A DNA stretch of 8,756 bases from Candidatus Schekmanbacteria bacterium (lineage in GTDB: Bacteria > Schekmanbacteria > GWA2-38-11 > J061). Where the stretch lies: positions 1-8,756 of the forward strand of contig RFHX01000135.1 of NCBI GenBank assembly GCA_003695725.1, written 5' to 3'. Shown here one piece after another: positions 6,827-8,756 of the stretch; within the stretch, counting starts at the first letter, position 1, and each line of letters starts with the position of its first letter. Made by a program: the position numbers and the translations under genes. A model generated the notes under the pieces. It searched no databases. It saw nothing but the letters and a program-made list of their open reading frames with translations, and had not been told where the DNA came from.

Positions 6827-8731
6827 CTAATGAAGTTTATCACTATCAAGAGAAGTTAGCTCTTTTTCTTTACTTAAAATCTCTCTTACTTTGTTCAAGA
6901 GTCTTTCCGGCAATATAGGTTTTGTCAGTAATTCAGCATTTTTGATTTCATCATTTATTTCTCTTTCAATATTGTTGTCGGAAAAGCCACTAAGAAAAAG
7001 AATTTTAACATTGGGATTTATCTTCTTAATTTCTTTGGATGCCTCCAAACCATCCTTTTCAGGCATTATATAGTCGATTACCGCTAATTCAATATCATCA
7101 TTCTCACAAAAAACTTTGACTGCTTCATTGCCATTTGAAGCAACGACAACTTTATAGCCATAATCAGTGAGACAATTTTCCATAAGTCTTCTGATGTGGT
7201 TGTCATCTTCAGCCAAGAGAATCTTCTCTCCATTCCCTGAAAAGAATTTATCTGTTGAGTCATCCATTCCTATAGGCATTTCATTTGTTTCAGGAAAATA
7301 TATATAAAATTTGCTTCCTATCCCTTTTTTGCTTTCTACTTTTATATATCCTTTATGCTGTTTCACTATTCCATAGACCATTGAAAGCCCTAATCCAGTG
7401 CCTTTGCCAACAGGCTTTGTAGTGAAGAATGGCTCAAATATTCTCGCCTTTGTTTCATCATCCATTCCTTCGCCTTCATCTGAAACTGTTATCAATGCAT
7501 ATCTTTCAGCAGGTTCAAGATTATGAACTTTTATAAATGTCTCACCTAATTTTGCAAATGCCGTCTTTATTTTTATTTTGCCGCCCTTCGGCATAGCATC
7601 CTTTGCATTAGAGATTAGATTCAACAAAATCTGTTCAATCTGTCCCTTATCTGCCATTATCATTATATCTTCATCCAAGAGGTCTGTCTCCAATTCAATC
7701 TTTCTGCCTACTACAACCCTAAAAAGCTCAGACATGCCCAAAATGATATCGTTTACAGAAATGGGCATAACTTCCAAAGTTCCTTTCCTACTGAATATAA
7801 GAAGGCTTTTTGTCAAGGAATTTGCCTTTTCAGCTACTAAAAGAATTTGTTCAGCATACTTCTTGGCTTCTTCGATTGAAGCATTCTTCTTTTTAATGAG
7901 TTTTGCATATCCCATTATAGCAGTAACAATATTGTTAAAATCGTGCGCTATTCCTCCTGCAAGCTGTCCCACTGCTTCAAGTTTCTGCGAATGTGCAAGC
8001 TGCTCTTCGAGTTGTCTTTTTTCTGTCACATCATTCAAGACTTCGATTACTGATTTTACTCTGCCATTTTCTCTTGAAAAAGGATATGATTTAATCTCTA
8101 CATAGTAGGGACTCCCATCACTACTTATATGTTTATGTAAAACATTATGAGGTTTTCCTGTTTGAAAGGTATGCATAACAGCACATTCCTCACCTGACTC
8201 ATAGCATGGCTTCTCGCTATGATGAGACACTGCATAGCATTTCTTCCCTACTGCCTCAGTAAACTCTACTCCTGCGCTTTCAAGAAAGGCTCGATTTGCC
8301 GACAGAATTCTGTAATTCTCATCAATAATGATAAATCCTTCATCAACACTGCTTAGAATATTTTTACTGAATTCTTCCGCCTTTCTTCTTGCCTCTGCTT
8401 CTCTCCTATAATCAGCTATAAGGGGAACAAATTTAAAAAATCCCAAAGCAAGCAATATGCTTCCAAGAAGATATCCTACAATTTTTTCCAAAATAGCTTC
8501 TAAAACTGTGGGACCAATAATATAAAATTTAGAAAGTGACGGATAATTATCAGTGATATCTATAGTGGTTGCAAATGTGAGGAAGAAAAACCCGTTTAGA
8601 ATGTATCTCCAACCATCCCAGCTTTTTAAATCGTTCTTTCTGTCAGACCATAAAAGGAAAAGAAAAATTACAGCTATTATGACTGCCCTGAGTACTTCTA
8701 CATAAACCTCAAATTGACCTGTCTCTTTCAT
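6827..8731 (-). CDS. Membrane-bound hybrid histidine kinase: three-helix input, PAS, HisKA, HATPase, receiver
   Basis: Residue numbers count from a GTG at 8734; I prefer the ATG one codon later because a TGA from another frame overlaps it (TGATG) and an in-frame stop lies at 8740-8738. Order: membrane helices at about 12-29, 44-60 and 78-106; linker coiled coil 108-124; PAS domain about 122-237 with Cys166, His171, His172, Cys177 and Cys184; HisKA with phospho-acceptor His264 in GGIAHDFNNIV; ATPase domain with N box NLISNAKDAM (Asn377 region), DEGEGMD (419-425), FEPFFTTK (433-440) and GKGTGLGLSMV (443-453); and a C-terminal receiver with acidic pair Asp510/Asp511, phospho-acceptor Asp554, Ser582 and Lys605. 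All catalytic residues are intact, so it should autophosphorylate and pass phosphate to its own receiver. No separate DNA-binding output regulator is in the window. No clear ribosome-binding site precedes it, which fits coupling to a gene beyond the right edge. Signal unknown; redox, metal or ligand sensing through the PAS cysteines is inference. Confidence 0.93.
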   Translation of the reverse strand: MKETGQFEVYVEVLRAVIIAVIFLFLLWSDRKNDLKSWDGWRYILNGFFFLTFATTIDITDNYPSLSKFYIIGPTVLEAILEKIVGYLLGSILLALGFFKFVPLIADYRREAEARRKAEEFSKNILSSVDEGFIIIDENYRILSANRAFLESAGVEFTEAVGKKCYAVSHHSEKPCYESGEECAVMHTFQTGKPHNVLHKHISSDGSPYYVEIKSYPFSRENGRVKSVIEVLNDVTEKRQLEEQLAHSQKLEAVGQLAGGIAHDFNNIVTAIMGYAKLIKKKNASIEEAKKYAEQILLVAEKANSLTKSLLIFSRKGTLEVMPISVNDIILGMSELFRVVVGRKIELETDLLDEDIMIMADKGQIEQILLNLISNAKDAMPKGGKIKIKTAFAKLGETFIKVHNLEPAERYALITVSDEGEGMDDETKARIFEPFFTTKPVGKGTGLGLSMVYGIVKQHKGYIKVESKKGIGSKFYIYFPETNEMPIGMDDSTDKFFSGNGEKILLAEDDNHIRRLMENCLTDYGYKVVVASNGNEAVKVFCENDDIELAVIDYIMPEKDGLEASKEIKKINPNVKILFLSGFSDNNIEREINDEIKNAELLTKPILPERLLNKVREILSKEKELTSLDSDKLH

Positions 8732-8756
8732 CACAATTCAACATTCGCCATTGGGC

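Noticed and set aside
6848-6868. Possible rho-independent terminator after the nitroreductase gene
   Set aside because: The stem is only five pairs with two or three G-C pairs, a seven-base loop and an interrupted T run, and it lies within the kinase coding region.
7578-8105. Rightward 175-codon open frame
   Set aside because: It is antisense to the kinase transmitter domain, which is intact and well conserved. Ser- and Phe-rich translation is typical of a shadow frame.

Overview
The window is an AT-rich bacterial chromosomal segment, tightly packed with ordinary housekeeping genes plus one hybrid sensor kinase. LolA, a periplasmic lipoprotein carrier, points to a diderm (Gram-negative-type) bacterium. 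A DapL-type aminotransferase and a hybrid histidine kinase with a cysteine-rich PAS domain fit an anaerobic lineage of deltaproteobacterial type or a related candidate phylum. No 16S or other marker is present, so the taxonomy is an inference only. No tRNA, rRNA, CRISPR array, insertion sequence, phage gene or origin was recognised.

Layout. Positions 1-3438 hold a leftward run of four genes in transcription order gltX (glutamyl-tRNA synthetase), a membrane-anchored TPR protein with a TTG start, scpA (kleisin of the SMC complex) and lolA, which runs off the left edge. Gaps are 16, -1 and 16 bases, so this is very probably one operon. Positions 3439-3630 are the only substantial intergenic gap. 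It holds a strong-looking sigma70-type promoter for the rightward genes and weaker candidates for gltX. Positions 3631-6807 hold a rightward run: dapL (LL-diaminopimelate aminotransferase), folK, panB and a nitroreductase-family flavoprotein, with gaps of 1, 26 and 21 bases. Positions 6827-8731 hold a leftward membrane-bound hybrid histidine kinase, convergent with the nitroreductase gene and only 19 bases from it.

How the genes fit together. The left operon mixes translation (GltX), chromosome organisation (ScpA) and envelope functions (LolA, TPR anchor protein). The right operon collects single steps of biosynthesis: lysine/peptidoglycan precursor (DapL), folate (FolK) and pantothenate/CoA (PanB). 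The partner genes of each pathway (scpB, panC, folP and so on) are not in the window. The kinase is a self-contained unit with a three-helix membrane input, a PAS domain carrying a Cys/His cluster, a transmitter and its own receiver.

I do not see a clear new multi-gene system here. The items most worth a second look are the PAS Cys/His cluster and the N-terminal three-helix module of the kinase, and the absence of scpB next to scpA.
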